Below are positions 18,541 to 28,075 of a stretch of 64,000 nucleotides of DNA, one piece after another. Each line of letters begins with the position of its first letter. The first letter of the stretch is position 1. Below the pieces are notes generated by a model. The model saw nothing but the letters and a program-made list of their open reading frames with translations, did not search any database and was not told where the DNA came from. Source of the stretch: Acinetobacter towneri DSM 14962 = CIP 107472 (GTDB lineage Bacteria; Pseudomonadota; Gammaproteobacteria; Pseudomonadales; Moraxellaceae); contig NZ_KB849695.1 in assembly GCF_000368785.1 (NCBI RefSeq), positions 10,072-74,071 of the forward strand, written 5' to 3'. A program made the position numbers and the translations under genes.

Positions 18541-18896
18541 AATATTTCCAAAATAAGCAGCAAAAATGAATGGAGCACCTGCTCCATTTTTTTCATCTCA
18601 TACTTTAACCCTGCATTTTTTCAAGCAGTTTATGACAATAGCATTTCAGTCTGCTTGCAATTAAGTTATTCATTTCATATATTTTTTCTAAATTTAAAAA
18701 CTCAGTCACTAAAAAAATGCGAATAAAAGTAAGTTTTTGATCTAATTTGTACTTTTTAATAATTTTGAAATATTTCCTTAATATTACTGTCGCATTTGTA
18801 AGGAATACTTAGCACCAATAGAGAACAGCGGTAGATCAACCCTACTTCTGAACAATGTTTAGGACTAAAAAACAATAGTCTGTATTGGAGCTACAC
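18541..18896. other. HIT-porin intergenic region
   Basis: 355 bases: a terminator at 18569-18593, then AT-rich sequence and probably a long untranslated leader ahead of the porin. I see no small ORF with a convincing start and no clear sigma-70 promoter. The GGAG directly before 18897 is the porin ribosome site. Confidence 0.5.
18569..18593 (+). terminator. Rho-independent terminator after HIT gene
   Basis: ATGGAGCA / TGCTCCAT with a short loop followed by seven T residues. Confidence 0.9.
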
Positions 18897-19979
18897 ATGA
18901 AAAAAACGCTTTGCGCATTAGCAGTTGGGGCAACCTTTTTAACACCAGCATTAGCGATGGCTGCTGATGTTAAAGTTTATGGTCGTGCACACGTATCTTT
19001 AGACTATCTTGATGATGGTAAAGACTATAACGAAGTTGGTCTTTCTTCTAACTCATCACGTTTAGGCTTCAAAGCTGAACAAAAATTAGAAAACGGCATG
19101 ACTGTTTTTGGTCAAGTTGAACAAGAAGTTAACTTTGCTAGCGGTAGCCAAGATGGTAAAAGCGTAGACTTTGCTACTCGTGATACTTTCGTAGGTTTAA
19201 AAGGTGACTTTGGTCAAGTACGTGCAGGTCGTTTTGACAGCCCATTTAAAGTTGCTCGTGGTCCAGTGAACTTCTTTGGTGATATGGTTGGTGACATTCG
19301 TAACGTAACACGTGTTAGTGATAATAAGTTTGATGAACGAAATGAAAATACCGTTGAATATAAATCTCCTAAATTCGGTGGTGGTTTTAACGTACTTGCA
19401 GCTTTATCATTACATCCAAGCACTTCAATTCCCAAAGATGCAACGACCGGAGAAGGTCAGGACGACAATAAAGCTTACGATCTGGCTTTAACTTATAAAG
19501 AAGGTCCTGTTGACTTTGCAGCTGCTTATGAACGCTATGAAGAAAACTCTGCAATTGGCTCGGGTGAGCGTGATGGATTCCGTATCGCAGCAGCATACAA
19601 AATCACACCAGAACTAAACTTAGGTGGTTTATACCAATATCTTACACATGACTTGGAAGGTACTGCAACCAAATATGCTGATGCACAAGTATTTGGTGTA
19701 GCGGCAGACTATAAAGTAGCACCAAAGACTTATGTACGTGGTCAGGTATTCCACCGTGACGTTGACACCGAAGATGCAAACTCTACACTTTTAGCAGTTG
19801 GCGTGGAACATCGTTTAGACAAGGCTGTACGTGTATACGCAAACCTTGCAACCATGTTAAATGATAAAAATGCTGATCTTACTCCTTGGAAAGAAGGTCG
19901 TAGCTTTGGTAACTCCGTAAAAGGTGCTAAAGACGAAAACTCAACAGCTCTTTCTTTAGGTTTCCGTTACGACTTCTAA
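18897..19979 (+). CDS. General porin, outer-membrane beta-barrel
   Basis: 360 residues. The signal peptide ends at ALAMAAD. The mature protein starts ADVKVYGRAHVSLDYLD and has SSNSSRLGFKAEQKL, GLKGDFGQVRAGRFDSPF and the aromatic C-terminal FRYDF. This matches a trimeric 16-strand gram-negative porin. RAGRFDSPF (about residues 95-110) lies in the conserved strand before the L3 constriction region. Start 18897 is picked from GGAG at good spacing over the in-frame codon at 18885. The sequence does not show which solutes pass. The long AT-rich leader upstream suggests regulation at the RNA level is possible. Confidence 0.9.
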   Translation: MKKTLCALAVGATFLTPALAMAADVKVYGRAHVSLDYLDDGKDYNEVGLSSNSSRLGFKAEQKLENGMTVFGQVEQEVNFASGSQDGKSVDFATRDTFVGLKGDFGQVRAGRFDSPFKVARGPVNFFGDMVGDIRNVTRVSDNKFDERNENTVEYKSPKFGGGFNVLAALSLHPSTSIPKDATTGEGQDDNKAYDLALTYKEGPVDFAAAYERYEENSAIGSGERDGFRIAAAYKITPELNLGGLYQYLTHDLEGTATKYADAQVFGVAADYKVAPKTYVRGQVFHRDVDTEDANSTLLAVGVEHRLDKAVRVYANLATMLNDKNADLTPWKEGRSFGNSVKGAKDENSTALSLGFRYDF

Positions 19980-20001
19980 GTCTGAACCAAACTTAAAACA
20001 T

Positions 20002-20027
20002 AAAAACACGCTTCGGCGTGTTTTTTG
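20002..20027 (+). terminator. Porin terminator
   Basis: AAAAACACGC / GCGTGTTTTTT with a TTCG tetraloop. A textbook intrinsic terminator. Confidence 0.93.
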
Positions 20028-20046
20028 CATACTTAAAAAACCAAAT

Positions 20047-20080
20047 AAAAACTAAGCCAACAAACTTGCTGGCTTAGTTT
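20047..20080 (-). terminator. YidB terminator
   Basis: AAACTAAGCCA / TGGCTTAGTTT with an A-rich flank giving a minus-strand T run. It sits just past the YidB stop. Confidence 0.85.
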
Positions 20081-20116
20081 ATTCAAGTCAGTTTTGCAAA
20101 GCTGAATTTTTCAATA

Positions 20117-20719
20117 TTAACGCTTTAAAAATCCAGACACTAAATTCATCACTTGTTGAATATCATCATTGGCTTCTTGTTTGCTAGTTTGCTCACCTTG
20201 TGGTGTCAATGAATCAATAATTTGCGGCAATACTGCAGAAATCGCATTATAAATATCTTGCTTTGGCGCCTGAGTTTGCTGTGCGACCTGCTCTACATCG
20301 GCATCATCAAATAAACTTTGTACTTGTTCAGCACCTACATGCGCATTTTCACCTGGGCCTGTAGACACCCAATCATCCACCTGACTGGTTAAGCCTTGTC
20401 CTTTGAGTTTATCCAAAGCACCTTGCAAGCCACCCTGTTTTTGAATCCATGCCAACACCAAAGGCAAAACTGCAATCAATAAACTTTGTGTACCTGAAGC
20501 ACCTGTAGCAGAACGCTGTTGTTGCCCACCTAACTGACCTAGTACCGAACCAAGAATGCCACCCAAGCCGCCTTGCGCAGATTGTTGGTTATTACCACCA
20601 AGTTGCCCCAAAACCGAACCTAAAATACCACCCAATCCGCCTTGAGATTGATTAGATTGCTGATTCGCGCCCAATGCCTGCTTTGCTAAAATTTCAACAA
20701 TATTGCTTAAATTGGTCAT
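20117..20719 (-). CDS. YidB/DUF937 family protein
   Basis: 200 residues. The N-terminal half contains two copies of a GGLGGILGSVLGQLGG unit (about residues 27-42 and 50-65) separated by NQQSAQ-type linkers. The C-terminal part has the DUF937 pattern VDDWVSTGPGENAHVGAEQV and a helical QDIYNAISAVLPQIID. The function of the family is unknown. There is no signal peptide. The repeat pair could change copy number by recombination. Confidence 0.8.
   Translation of the reverse strand: MTNLSNIVEILAKQALGANQQSNQSQGGLGGILGSVLGQLGGNNQQSAQGGLGGILGSVLGQLGGQQQRSATGASGTQSLLIAVLPLVLAWIQKQGGLQGALDKLKGQGLTSQVDDWVSTGPGENAHVGAEQVQSLFDDADVEQVAQQTQAPKQDIYNAISAVLPQIIDSLTPQGEQTSKQEANDDIQQVMNLVSGFLKR
20518..20645 (-). 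repeat. Two imperfect coding repeats in the YidB gene
   Basis: Two diverged copies of about 50 bases encode GGLGGILGSVLGQLGG. The DNA has drifted in synonymous positions, indicating an old duplication held at protein level. Confidence 0.7.
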
Positions 20720-20859
20720 TTTATTTTCCTAATAATGCCCTTATGACAGCATACGAAGTTTTGACTGAATTGCGCGCTTGAAATTGTTAAATTTTGCAAT
20801 ATCCTAAACTTATGTGAATTAATTATCATTATTAGAATTTTGTGATCGTAATTCAGCAC

Positions 20860-21357
20860 TTACCAGCGGAATTTATCCCAATTTTCAGGGTTTGCCCAAA
20901 ACTTAGAATTAAACCAATCAGGCACGTGCTTATAAGTCAAAATATTAAATTGCCATAAGCACAAATGATGCTGCTCAAAGCGATGTTCAATCAATTGCGT
21001 AAAACCAAGCGCTCTAAGCAATTGCTCATCTTCACGCGCAGCAATCACCACAATACGTTTTGCCAATAAATCACGTAGCTTCACCAAAATTTGCGAGGTG
21101 TGTTGTGGTGTCTGCGCAGCAAAATCGGCAGCATCTAAAAATACAACTGCCAAATCAAAACGTTGGGTAAAAGGCAGATTTAAAAATGCCAATGCGCTAA
21201 AATACTGCCATTGGATAGTTGGCTGCTCATCAGCCGCTTGATTGTTATACTTCGGGCTTGCTTCAATATTTTGCCCTATACACAATGCAGTAGAAATTGG
21301 CTGTTGTTGAGATAAATCATCAATTAATGCTTGAATTAAACGCATTTCAGCCATCAC
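20860..21357 (-). CDS. DUF6231-like protein
   Basis: 165 residues, or 164 from the second Met. It has a Rossmann-like layout but no cofactor loop: a middle block FDLAVVFLDAADFAA, then LVKLRDLLAKRIVVIAARED, then an aromatic C-terminus (DWFNSKFWANPENWDKFRW). The layout fits an inactive methyltransferase-like fold. My identification with DUF6231 rests on the order of these blocks and is moderate. It is divergent from the DUF2797 gene. Confidence 0.6.
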   Translation of the reverse strand: MMAEMRLIQALIDDLSQQQPISTALCIGQNIEASPKYNNQAADEQPTIQWQYFSALAFLNLPFTQRFDLAVVFLDAADFAAQTPQHTSQILVKLRDLLAKRIVVIAAREDEQLLRALGFTQLIEHRFEQHHLCLWQFNILTYKHVPDWFNSKFWANPENWDKFRW

Positions 21358-21388
21358 TGCATTCCTTCATTTTCGAGAGAGTATTCTT

Positions 21389-22261
21389 ATGGAACTACAA
21401 GGCATTTGCCATAAAATGCACGCAGGTCTTAAGGACCATAGTGTAACTGATGAACAGGTACACAAGGCAAATGTTGAATATAAATTTATTCTAGACCGTG
21501 CAGAAATTGACCTGCCTTTTCAGCTTGGGCAAGAACTTGAACTGGAATGGACGGGCAATATTTATTGTGTTTCTTGTGGTGTGAAAACACCAAAATCCTA
21601 TTCGCAAGGACATTGTTTCAAGTGTTTTAAAACCAAAGCATCTTGCGATATGTGCATCATGAAGCCTGAGACCTGTCACTATCATTTAGGTACCTGTCGT
21701 GAAGATAGTTTTGCTCAAGAAGTCTGCTTTCAACCGCACATCGTATATTTAGCCAATTCAAGTGCTTTAAAAGTGGGAATCACCCGTTTAGGTCAAATGC
21801 CAACACGTTGGCTAGATCAGGGCGCAACTCAAGCCTTGCCAATTATGCAAGTCGGCTCACGCCGTTTATCTGGGCAATTGGAAGTTATGTTTGGTACACA
21901 AGTCGCAGATAAAACCGACTGGCGCAAACTACTCAAAGGCGAAGCAGAGCCGCTAAACCTAATTGAAGTGCGTGAACAACTGATTGAAGAGTTTGCGCCT
22001 AAAATTCAGACCATTCGTGATGAGTTTAGTCAAAACCTTGAATTCAACGAAACGGTAGAGCTTTTAGATCAGGAACTTCCGCGTGAATTTGTGTACCCTG
22101 TAGAACAGTATCCTGAGAAAATTAAATCGCATAACTTAGATAAAACCCCAATCATTCGCGGCAAACTGCAAGGAATTAAAGGGCAATATTTAATCTTGGA
22201 TACAGGTGTCATCAACATTCGTAAATACACAGGTTATGAGCTAAAAATTCGCGCTGAATAA
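21389..22261 (+). CDS. DUF2797 zinc-ribbon protein
   Basis: 290 residues. Cysteine pairs are seen at CVSCGVK, GHCFKCFK, CDMCIMKPETC and later CREDSFAQEVC, consistent with bound zinc. The central VYLANSSALKVGITRLGQMPTRW block is the DUF2797 hallmark. It resembles a GIY-YIG-like sequence, but nuclease activity has not been shown from what I can see. It is a single gene with its own terminator. The function is unknown. Confidence 0.82.
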   Translation: MELQGICHKMHAGLKDHSVTDEQVHKANVEYKFILDRAEIDLPFQLGQELELEWTGNIYCVSCGVKTPKSYSQGHCFKCFKTKASCDMCIMKPETCHYHLGTCREDSFAQEVCFQPHIVYLANSSALKVGITRLGQMPTRWLDQGATQALPIMQVGSRRLSGQLEVMFGTQVADKTDWRKLLKGEAEPLNLIEVREQLIEEFAPKIQTIRDEFSQNLEFNETVELLDQELPREFVYPVEQYPEKIKSHNLDKTPIIRGKLQGIKGQYLILDTGVINIRKYTGYELKIRAE

Positions 22262-22297
22262 ATCTTGAAACTGCTTACTTAATCATTTTAGATGCAC

Positions 22298-22327
22298 AAA
22301 AAAACCAGCAAATTTGCTGGTTTTTTT
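22298..22327. terminator. Bidirectional terminator between DUF2797 gene and ppiD
   Basis: AAAAAACCAGCAAATTTGCTGGTTTTTTT, a perfect palindrome with T runs on both strands, between two convergent genes. Confidence 0.95.
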
Positions 22328-22342
22328 GTAGATGTTCATCAC

Positions 22343-24214
22343 TTATTTGATTTTCGCTTTCGATTTCAAATATTGCGTATAGTCATCTAGCTCTTGTTGA
22401 GCACGTAATTGTTGATACAACTGCGCTAACTCTTTCAGTTGCTCAGGCGTTAAAGCATTCGATGTAGTATTGTTTACATTTGATACAGCTACCACCACTA
22501 ATTCATTTGGTATAGATGCTGTTGTTACTGACCACATACCATCTTTAGGCGCAAGCACACTAAATGCAGCACGTTCAATTTCACGCTTTAACAAACCATC
22601 TGCACGGGTGAATGTGCCTGCATTTTCAAAACGGATTTGGTTTTTCGCCAAAACGGTCGCTGCAGGTTGAGTTTTAAAGGCATCCAACGCAGCTTGAATA
22701 TCTTTTTTCGCTGCATCAAAGGCTTTTTTCTCAATCAGTTTAGCTTTTACGCGGGGTGTTGCTTCTTCTAAAGTTTGCACACCTGCGGCATGGTAATTAC
22801 GCACTTTCACCCATACCACATCGCCATTGGCTAAAGTAATGTTACTCGATGCGTTGCGATCGCCATTTTTCACATCATCATTAAACAATTTAACTTTGAC
22901 AGATGGCTGGCTTAAAACAGGATGCTGCGCCGCCAAAGTTAAACCATTAACAGATTCGACTTTGGCCGTTTTCACTTCTTCTGCCACAACATCTAAAGCA
23001 TCACTACTCACCACCAATTCATTTAAGCTGTTGATGGTATCGGTATACGCATTTTCAGTTTTGGCTTTTTGCAACTCTGCCATTAAACGTGCTTTTTGAG
23101 TTTCAAACGCAGGGACTTGAACTGTAGCACCTTCTGTTTGAATCACATGATAGCCATATTGAGTTTTAATCGGCTGTGATACTTCACCAGATTTTAAGCT
23201 ACCCACGGCTTTGTCAAAGGCATCGCCAAATACGCCTGCTTCATAACCTGCAACCTCACCACCTTTGGCTTTAGACTCAGGATCATCCGAATACTTTTGT
23301 GCAGCTGCAGTAAAGCTTGTACCTTGCTTAATTTCAGCTGCGGCTTGCTCTGCAAGTTTTTTAGCTGCGGCATCATCACGCGCATCGGTGGTGATTAAAA
23401 TATGTTTCACTGTCGGTACAGCAGCACCTTTTTGAGTTTCGACAAACTTTTGATAAGCCTGTTGTAACTCTGCGTCAGTGACAGCCGTATTTGCAGGTGC
23501 AATATTGGCTGGAGTCACCACAATGTAATCGACATCAACGCTAGCAACCTGTTTAAAGGCATTGGCGTGCTGTTCATAATACGCAGCAATCTCTTGTGCA
23601 TTTGTGGTGATGTTTTTCTTGTAGTCATCTAACTTAATGCTAGATAAATGCAAAGTACGTTGCTGGGTTTGTAAATTGGCAATTTGCTGAATATCAGACG
23701 GGCTAACTAAAGCATAATCGGTAAAGCTAGCACTCAGCATTTTTAACGCATGGTCTTGGCGTAAATTTGCCACAAGCGCCTGATTGGTCATGCCTACAGA
23801 TTGCAGATAGTTCGCATACAAGCTTTCAGAAAACTTGCCATCTTGTTGGAAATTCGGTTGCTGTGCAATCATTTGTTCAATTTGTGCATCGCTCAAAGAA
23901 ATCCCTAATTTCTCAGCTTGTTGTAATAACAAGGTACGTGCAACCAACGTATCTTTGGCTTTGTTTTGAATATAATTTTGATTCAATAGTGTTTCATCAC
24001 CATTGGTATAGGCCAAGTATTGTTCTTTCAAGGAATTGGTCAGATTATCTAATTCTCGTTTTGAAATTTGCTGACCATTGACTGTTTGTGCAGTGTCTTC
24101 AGACTGACCTCCACTAAAATATCCTTCAATACCTACAAGTGCTAAAGGGGTCAAGAACAAGACGAGCAAAACTTTGCCCAACCAACCCTTAATAACTTTA
24201 CGAAAAGATTCCAT
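22343..24214 (-). CDS. ppiD: Periplasmic folding chaperone PpiD (SurA-like)
   Basis: 623 residues. The N-terminus is cytoplasmic with one transmembrane anchor (VLLVLFLTPLALVGIEGYF); the rest is periplasmic. A SurA_N-like helical domain is at about residues 40-160, followed by one parvulin PPIC domain (about 265-355, VPTVKHILITTDARD to YGYHVIQTEG). It helps newly translocated proteins leave the Sec channel. It is directly upstream of hupB, on the same strand and in the usual order. Confidence 0.93.
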   Translation of the reverse strand: MESFRKVIKGWLGKVLLVLFLTPLALVGIEGYFSGGQSEDTAQTVNGQQISKRELDNLTNSLKEQYLAYTNGDETLLNQNYIQNKAKDTLVARTLLLQQAEKLGISLSDAQIEQMIAQQPNFQQDGKFSESLYANYLQSVGMTNQALVANLRQDHALKMLSASFTDYALVSPSDIQQIANLQTQQRTLHLSSIKLDDYKKNITTNAQEIAAYYEQHANAFKQVASVDVDYIVVTPANIAPANTAVTDAELQQAYQKFVETQKGAAVPTVKHILITTDARDDAAAKKLAEQAAAEIKQGTSFTAAAQKYSDDPESKAKGGEVAGYEAGVFGDAFDKAVGSLKSGEVSQPIKTQYGYHVIQTEGATVQVPAFETQKARLMAELQKAKTENAYTDTINSLNELVVSSDALDVVAEEVKTAKVESVNGLTLAAQHPVLSQPSVKVKLFNDDVKNGDRNASSNITLANGDVVWVKVRNYHAAGVQTLEEATPRVKAKLIEKKAFDAAKKDIQAALDAFKTQPAATVLAKNQIRFENAGTFTRADGLLKREIERAAFSVLAPKDGMWSVTTASIPNELVVVAVSNVNNTTSNALTPEQLKELAQLYQQLRAQQELDDYTQYLKSKAKIK

Positions 24215-24302
24215 AAGTATTCCAATATTTTATTTGTGCGAGATTTTAACTGAAAACCCTCAACGAATGAATGCGTTGAAGCCGTTTATTGACATTATTA
24301 AT

Positions 24303-24324
24303 AAAAAACGCGCCAATTGGCGCG
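24303..24324 (-). terminator. hupB terminator
   Basis: CGCGCCAATTGGCGCG stem followed on the minus strand by six T residues, about 20 bases past the hupB stop. Confidence 0.92.
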
Positions 24325-24345
24325 CTTTCTTGGCATTTTAAAAGA

Positions 24346-24618
24346 TTATGCTACTGAATCTTTTAAACCTTTACCCGCTTTAAAGCTTGGTACTTTGCTT
24401 GCTTTAATTTCAAGTGTAGCACCTGTTTGTGGGTTACGACCTGTGCGAGCAGCACGCTCTTTCACATTAAATGTACCAAAACCAACGAGGGTTACAGTAT
24501 CACCAGCTTTAAGCGCTTCAGTAATAGAAGCAATTGTTGCGTCTAAGGCCTTACCTGCATCAGTCTTAGACAATCCCCCTTTCTCTGCAATTGCATCGAT
24601 TAATTCTGATTTATTCAT
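24346..24618 (-). CDS. hupB: Nucleoid protein HU-beta
   Basis: 90-residue histone-like protein; the length is standard. It starts [13 protein letters not shown] and has the [21 protein letters not shown] arm typical of HU. It bends and packages DNA. Monocistronic with its own terminator, and divergent from nothing: the phasin gene lies upstream on the same strand. Confidence 0.96.
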   Translation of the reverse strand: MNKSELIDAIAEKGGLSKTDAGKALDATIASITEALKAGDTVTLVGFGTFNVKERAARTGRNPQTGATLEIKASKVPSFKAGKGLKDSVA

Positions 24619-24842
24619 GAAAATTACGTCCTCTTAATATCGTTTATTTAAGGTCCAGAGATTTAATTTAAATTACCGTAACGCCTTTATAGCAATGCTT
24701 TGAGGGTAAAAGCAATACTCCCTGCACGCTTTTATGCAAAATAAATGGTAAAAACGATGGAACTGTTAGCCTCTATTCAGTTTTGCCCTAAAATACCCGA
24801 TGTATAATAAAGCAACATCCTTTAAGCCCCCTTTCCACAGAA

Positions 24843-25310
24843 TTACTTTTTCGCAACATCTTCTTTTAATTGTTTATTTTCTTCAATCAACGCATCGACT
24901 TTGGCATGTAATTGCAGTACCAATTGCTCCAAATGTTGTAGGTCTTTTGCTGTCACCAAGCCAATTCTATTTAAAGAATGATTGACGCTATGGTCAATTA
25001 AACGCTCAACTTTATCTTTAGTATCAATGACCGACTCTTTGGCTTTTTCAGACACTTTTTCAACTGTTTGATCGGCAATTTCTGTAGTTTTAGATTCTAA
25101 TTCCTCACCCACCTTGACCAGAGAGTCAAACAATTTATTGCCTTCTTCTTCTGCGCGTGAAAATGCACCTAAACCTGCTAGCCAAATTTGCTTGGTATAT
25201 TTACGAAAATCGAGTGATGATTTACGTCCTGAGCGTAATTTATCTTTATTTTTCAATGTGGTTTCTGATTCAAGCAAATGCTCTTCTACGCTATCCGTCG
25301 TTTTTTCCAT
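24843..25310 (-). CDS. Phasin-family granule-associated protein
   Basis: 155 residues. LDFRKYTKQIWLAGLGAFSRAEEEGN matches the conserved phasin block (PhaI/PhaF type), followed by VEKVSEKAKESV repeats and a C-terminal coiled coil (LHAKVDALIEENKQLKEDV). Such proteins coat polyhydroxyalkanoate granules or act more generally with lipid-like surfaces. No PHA synthesis operon lies beside it; the only related gene in the window is the PhaC-like hydrolase at 15.7 kb. Confidence 0.75.
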   Translation of the reverse strand: MEKTTDSVEEHLLESETTLKNKDKLRSGRKSSLDFRKYTKQIWLAGLGAFSRAEEEGNKLFDSLVKVGEELESKTTEIADQTVEKVSEKAKESVIDTKDKVERLIDHSVNHSLNRIGLVTAKDLQHLEQLVLQLHAKVDALIEENKQLKEDVAKK

Positions 25311-25507
25311 GAACCTCTCTCCTGCTTATTTTATGTGCACATAAATGTAATAAACCTACAAAATGCTTTCATAATAGCAAATTAAATACTTGATCGTTTT
25401 GCTAAACTGTTCTACAAAGCAAGATTATTCGCTGTGCTTCTAATATGATGTATTCACTACGAAGTGCAAACCAAGGAATTCAACTTTAAATTTAGGGACT
25501 TGATTTT

Positions 25508-26155
25508 ATGAGTGATTCGCAACAAAGACAAAGTAATCCACATTTGTTGCTGACCATGCTCATGATTGTGTTGGAAACAATTTTTAGCTTTATTCTCAAA
25601 CATGATCGTGTGGTCGCTTTGCAGGCTAAAAAGTTTGTCGACCAGAAAATCACCATTAAAATTAATAGCTATATTCCTTATTTCGACATTTACGTGGAAT
25701 TCAATCCAAACGGCATCTTATTTGACAGCAAAGCACCTGAACAAGCTGTCGATTTAGATGTGCGCACCACCCTCATAGATTTATTTAAAATCTTTATTTT
25801 AGGTAATCGTCGCAGTATTAAACACATGCGTATAGATGGTGACATTACCCTTAAAGATGAGTTTCGTGATCTAATTTTGCATTTTAGTGCACCCAAAGTT
25901 TTAGCTGACTGGAAACAATGGCTGAAAGAAGCACCGCAAGAACAAGAAGTGATTGGTTCTAAAAAGCGCATTGCCCCACTTTTAGACAAAATTGATGAAC
26001 AACGCTCTAAGATCAACACCCTACAAGTTGAGCTTAAACAGCATAAAAACCGTATTCGTCGGATTGAACGTCGTCAAAAGCGCATTAACATCGTCTTTGG
26101 TGTAATAACAGTACTATTAATTACGTTATTAGTGTATAATTTATGGATCGTTTAA
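25508..26155 (+). CDS. SCP2-like protein with C-terminal membrane anchor
   Basis: 215 residues. The N-terminal about 130 residues resemble a sterol-carrier (SCP2) fold as in UbiJ (INSYIPYFDIYVEFNPNG, then MRIDGDITLKDEF). A basic coiled coil follows (RSKINTLQVELKQHKNRIRR), and the protein ends in a transmembrane helix (VFGVITVLLITLLVYNLWIV). UbiJ proteins assist ubiquinone synthesis, but this gene is not next to ubiE or ubiB and has an anchor, so that role is only a guess. It lies directly upstream of the isc operon. Confidence 0.55.
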   Translation: MSDSQQRQSNPHLLLTMLMIVLETIFSFILKHDRVVALQAKKFVDQKITIKINSYIPYFDIYVEFNPNGILFDSKAPEQAVDLDVRTTLIDLFKIFILGNRRSIKHMRIDGDITLKDEFRDLILHFSAPKVLADWKQWLKEAPQEQEVIGSKKRIAPLLDKIDEQRSKINTLQVELKQHKNRIRRIERRQKRINIVFGVITVLLITLLVYNLWIV

Positions 26156-26212
26156 ACGCATTAAAATATCAAGAAAAACAGCGTAAATCCTCGCGCACAA
26201 TATCACAATAAA

Positions 26213-26245
26213 ATACTTGACTAATTTAGTCGGGATTCATAGAAT
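26213..26245 (+). promoter_or_regulatory. isc operon promoter with type 1 IscR operator
   Basis: TTGACT (26217-26222) and TAGAAT (26240-26245) are separated by 17 bases. The 25-mer starting at 26213 fits the type 1 IscR consensus (ATASYYGACTRWWWYAGTCRRSTAT) at 23 positions; the two differences are the T and A near the end. Bound [2Fe-2S]-IscR would cover the -35 region and repress. Confidence 0.88.
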
Positions 26246-26278
26246 ACCCATATCTAGTCTAATCATGTGTATCGAATC

Positions 26279-26752
26279 ATGCGCTTAACAACTCGCGGTC
26301 GCTACGCAGTGACTGCTCTACTTGATTTAGCTTTGCAGCCAACTGAACAAACGATCACGCTTGCTGAAATTGCAGCCCGTCAAACTATTTCTGTTGCTTA
26401 TCTTGAGCAGTTATTCGCAAAACTTAAGCGCCACGGCTTAGTGTCTAGTGTTCGCGGTGCTAACGGTGGTTACCATTTAGCACGTAGTGCAAATGAAATC
26501 ACTGTGCTAGAAATCATTGAAGCCGTAAACGAAACTGTTGATGCAACGCGTTGCGACCATAAAGGCAACTGTCAAAATGGTGCAATGTGCTTGACTCACG
26601 ACTTATGGCAGGAACTCTCCCATCATATTGCCGACTATCTCGCTAAAATCTCACTTGCTGATTTAGTTGCGCGTGACAACGTACAAACTGTTGCCATTCG
26701 CCAGAACACAGCACCGTTTGATTCAGCTCTGTTATCGGTTACAGGTATTTGA
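26279..26752 (+). CDS. iscR: Fe-S cluster-sensing regulator IscR
   Basis: 157 residues from ATG at 26279. Rrf2-family winged helix ([17 protein letters not shown]) with a cluster-binding block [13 protein letters not shown] holding the three Cys that bind the [2Fe-2S] cluster. The holo form represses isc; the apo form controls other promoters. A consensus operator lies directly upstream, so autoregulation is very likely. It is spaced one base from iscS, starting the full operon. Confidence 0.96.
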   Translation: MRLTTRGRYAVTALLDLALQPTEQTITLAEIAARQTISVAYLEQLFAKLKRHGLVSSVRGANGGYHLARSANEITVLEIIEAVNETVDATRCDHKGNCQNGAMCLTHDLWQELSHHIADYLAKISLADLVARDNVQTVAIRQNTAPFDSALLSVTGI

Positions 26753-26753
26753 C

Positions 26754-27971
26754 ATGAAACGTCCAATTTATCTTGACTACGCAGCAACCACTCCTGTAGA
26801 TCCTCAAGTTGCAGAACGCATGATGGAGTGCCTGACTTTTGATGGGACTTTCGGTAATGCCGCTTCTCGTTCGCACGCTTATGGCTGGCAAGCAGAAGAA
26901 AAAGTTGAATATGCACGTGAACAAGTTGCGAACTTGATCAAAGCAGACCCACGTGAAATCGTGTGGACTTCTGGTGCAACAGAATCAGATAACCTTGCAC
27001 TTAAAGGCGTAGCACAATTCTATTCGTCTAAAGGCAAACACATTATTACCTCTAAAATTGAACACAAAGCCATTTTAGATACCTGCCGTGAGCTTGAATC
27101 TGAAGGTTTTGAAATCACGTACTTAGAGCCACAACCACAAACAGGTTTAATTACACCTGAAATGGTTGAAGCGGCAATTCGTCCAGACACAATTTTAGTG
27201 TCGTTGATGATGGTCAATAACGAAATTGGTACGATTACCGATGTCGCTGCAATTGGCGAAATCACCCGTGCCAAAAAAATCTTCTTCCACGTTGATGCTG
27301 CGCAAGCTGCAGGTAAGGTAGAAATTGATTTATCTACCTTAAAAGTAGACTTAATGAGCTTCTCTGCACACAAAATCTATGGCCCTAAAGGTATTGGTGC
27401 GCTATTTGTACGCCGCAGTCCACGCGTACGCTTAAAAGCACAAATGCATGGTGGCGGTCATGAGCGTGGCATGCGTTCAGGCACACTTGCAACCCACCAA
27501 ATTGTAGGTATGGGCGAAGCATTTGAACTTGCAGGCAAAAACTTGGCTTCTGAACAAGCCCGTTTACGTGTATTGCGCGACAAACTTTGGAATGGCTTGA
27601 ACACCATGGAACAAGTTTTCCTGAATGGTCACCCAACACTAAACGTAGCCAACTATTTAAACGTCAGCTTCAACTTTGTTGAAGGTGAATCTTTAATGAT
27701 GTCTCTTAAAGATGCTGCGGTATCTTCAGGTTCTGCGTGTACTTCAGCGACTTTAGAGCCATCTTATGTATTACGTGCACTAGGTCTTTCAGACGAACTT
27801 GCACACAGCTCAATTCGTTTCAGTTTTGGTAAATACACCACTGAAGAAGATATTGATCATGTCCTAACTGTGACTAAAGCTGCTGTTGAAAAGTTACGTG
27901 AACTTTCACCGCTTTGGGATATGTATAAAGAAGGGATTGACCTTTCTAAAGTAGAATGGACTGAACACTAA
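26754..27971 (+). CDS. iscS: Cysteine desulfurase IscS
   Basis: 405 residues from the ATG at 26754 (the frame is open upstream but reads into iscR). PLP enzyme that takes sulfur from cysteine for Fe-S clusters and thiolation. The Schiff-base Lys is in [12 protein letters not shown]. The persulfide Cys loop is [18 protein letters not shown]. Length and motifs match group I IscS. It supplies IscU, encoded downstream. Confidence 0.97.
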   Translation: MKRPIYLDYAATTPVDPQVAERMMECLTFDGTFGNAASRSHAYGWQAEEKVEYAREQVANLIKADPREIVWTSGATESDNLALKGVAQFYSSKGKHIITSKIEHKAILDTCRELESEGFEITYLEPQPQTGLITPEMVEAAIRPDTILVSLMMVNNEIGTITDVAAIGEITRAKKIFFHVDAAQAAGKVEIDLSTLKVDLMSFSAHKIYGPKGIGALFVRRSPRVRLKAQMHGGGHERGMRSGTLATHQIVGMGEAFELAGKNLASEQARLRVLRDKLWNGLNTMEQVFLNGHPTLNVANYLNVSFNFVEGESLMMSLKDAAVSSGSACTSATLEPSYVLRALGLSDELAHSSIRFSFGKYTTEEDIDHVLTVTKAAVEKLRELSPLWDMYKEGIDLSKVEWTEH

Positions 27972-27980
27972 TTCATCCCA

Positions 27981-28013
27981 AATCTAATGGCTTTGACAGG
28001 AAGCCATTAGATT
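27981..28013 (+). promoter_or_regulatory. Strong hairpin between iscS and iscU
   Basis: AATCTAATGGCTT pairs perfectly with AAGCCATTAGATT around a seven-base loop. There is no T run, so it is not an intrinsic terminator. It could protect or partition the iscRS and iscUA messages. Confidence 0.7.
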
Positions 28014-28075
28014 GATAAAGGTAATTTCACCCCCATATTTATATTAAGGCTGACCCCGAGGTTTGGAGAAGCGAC

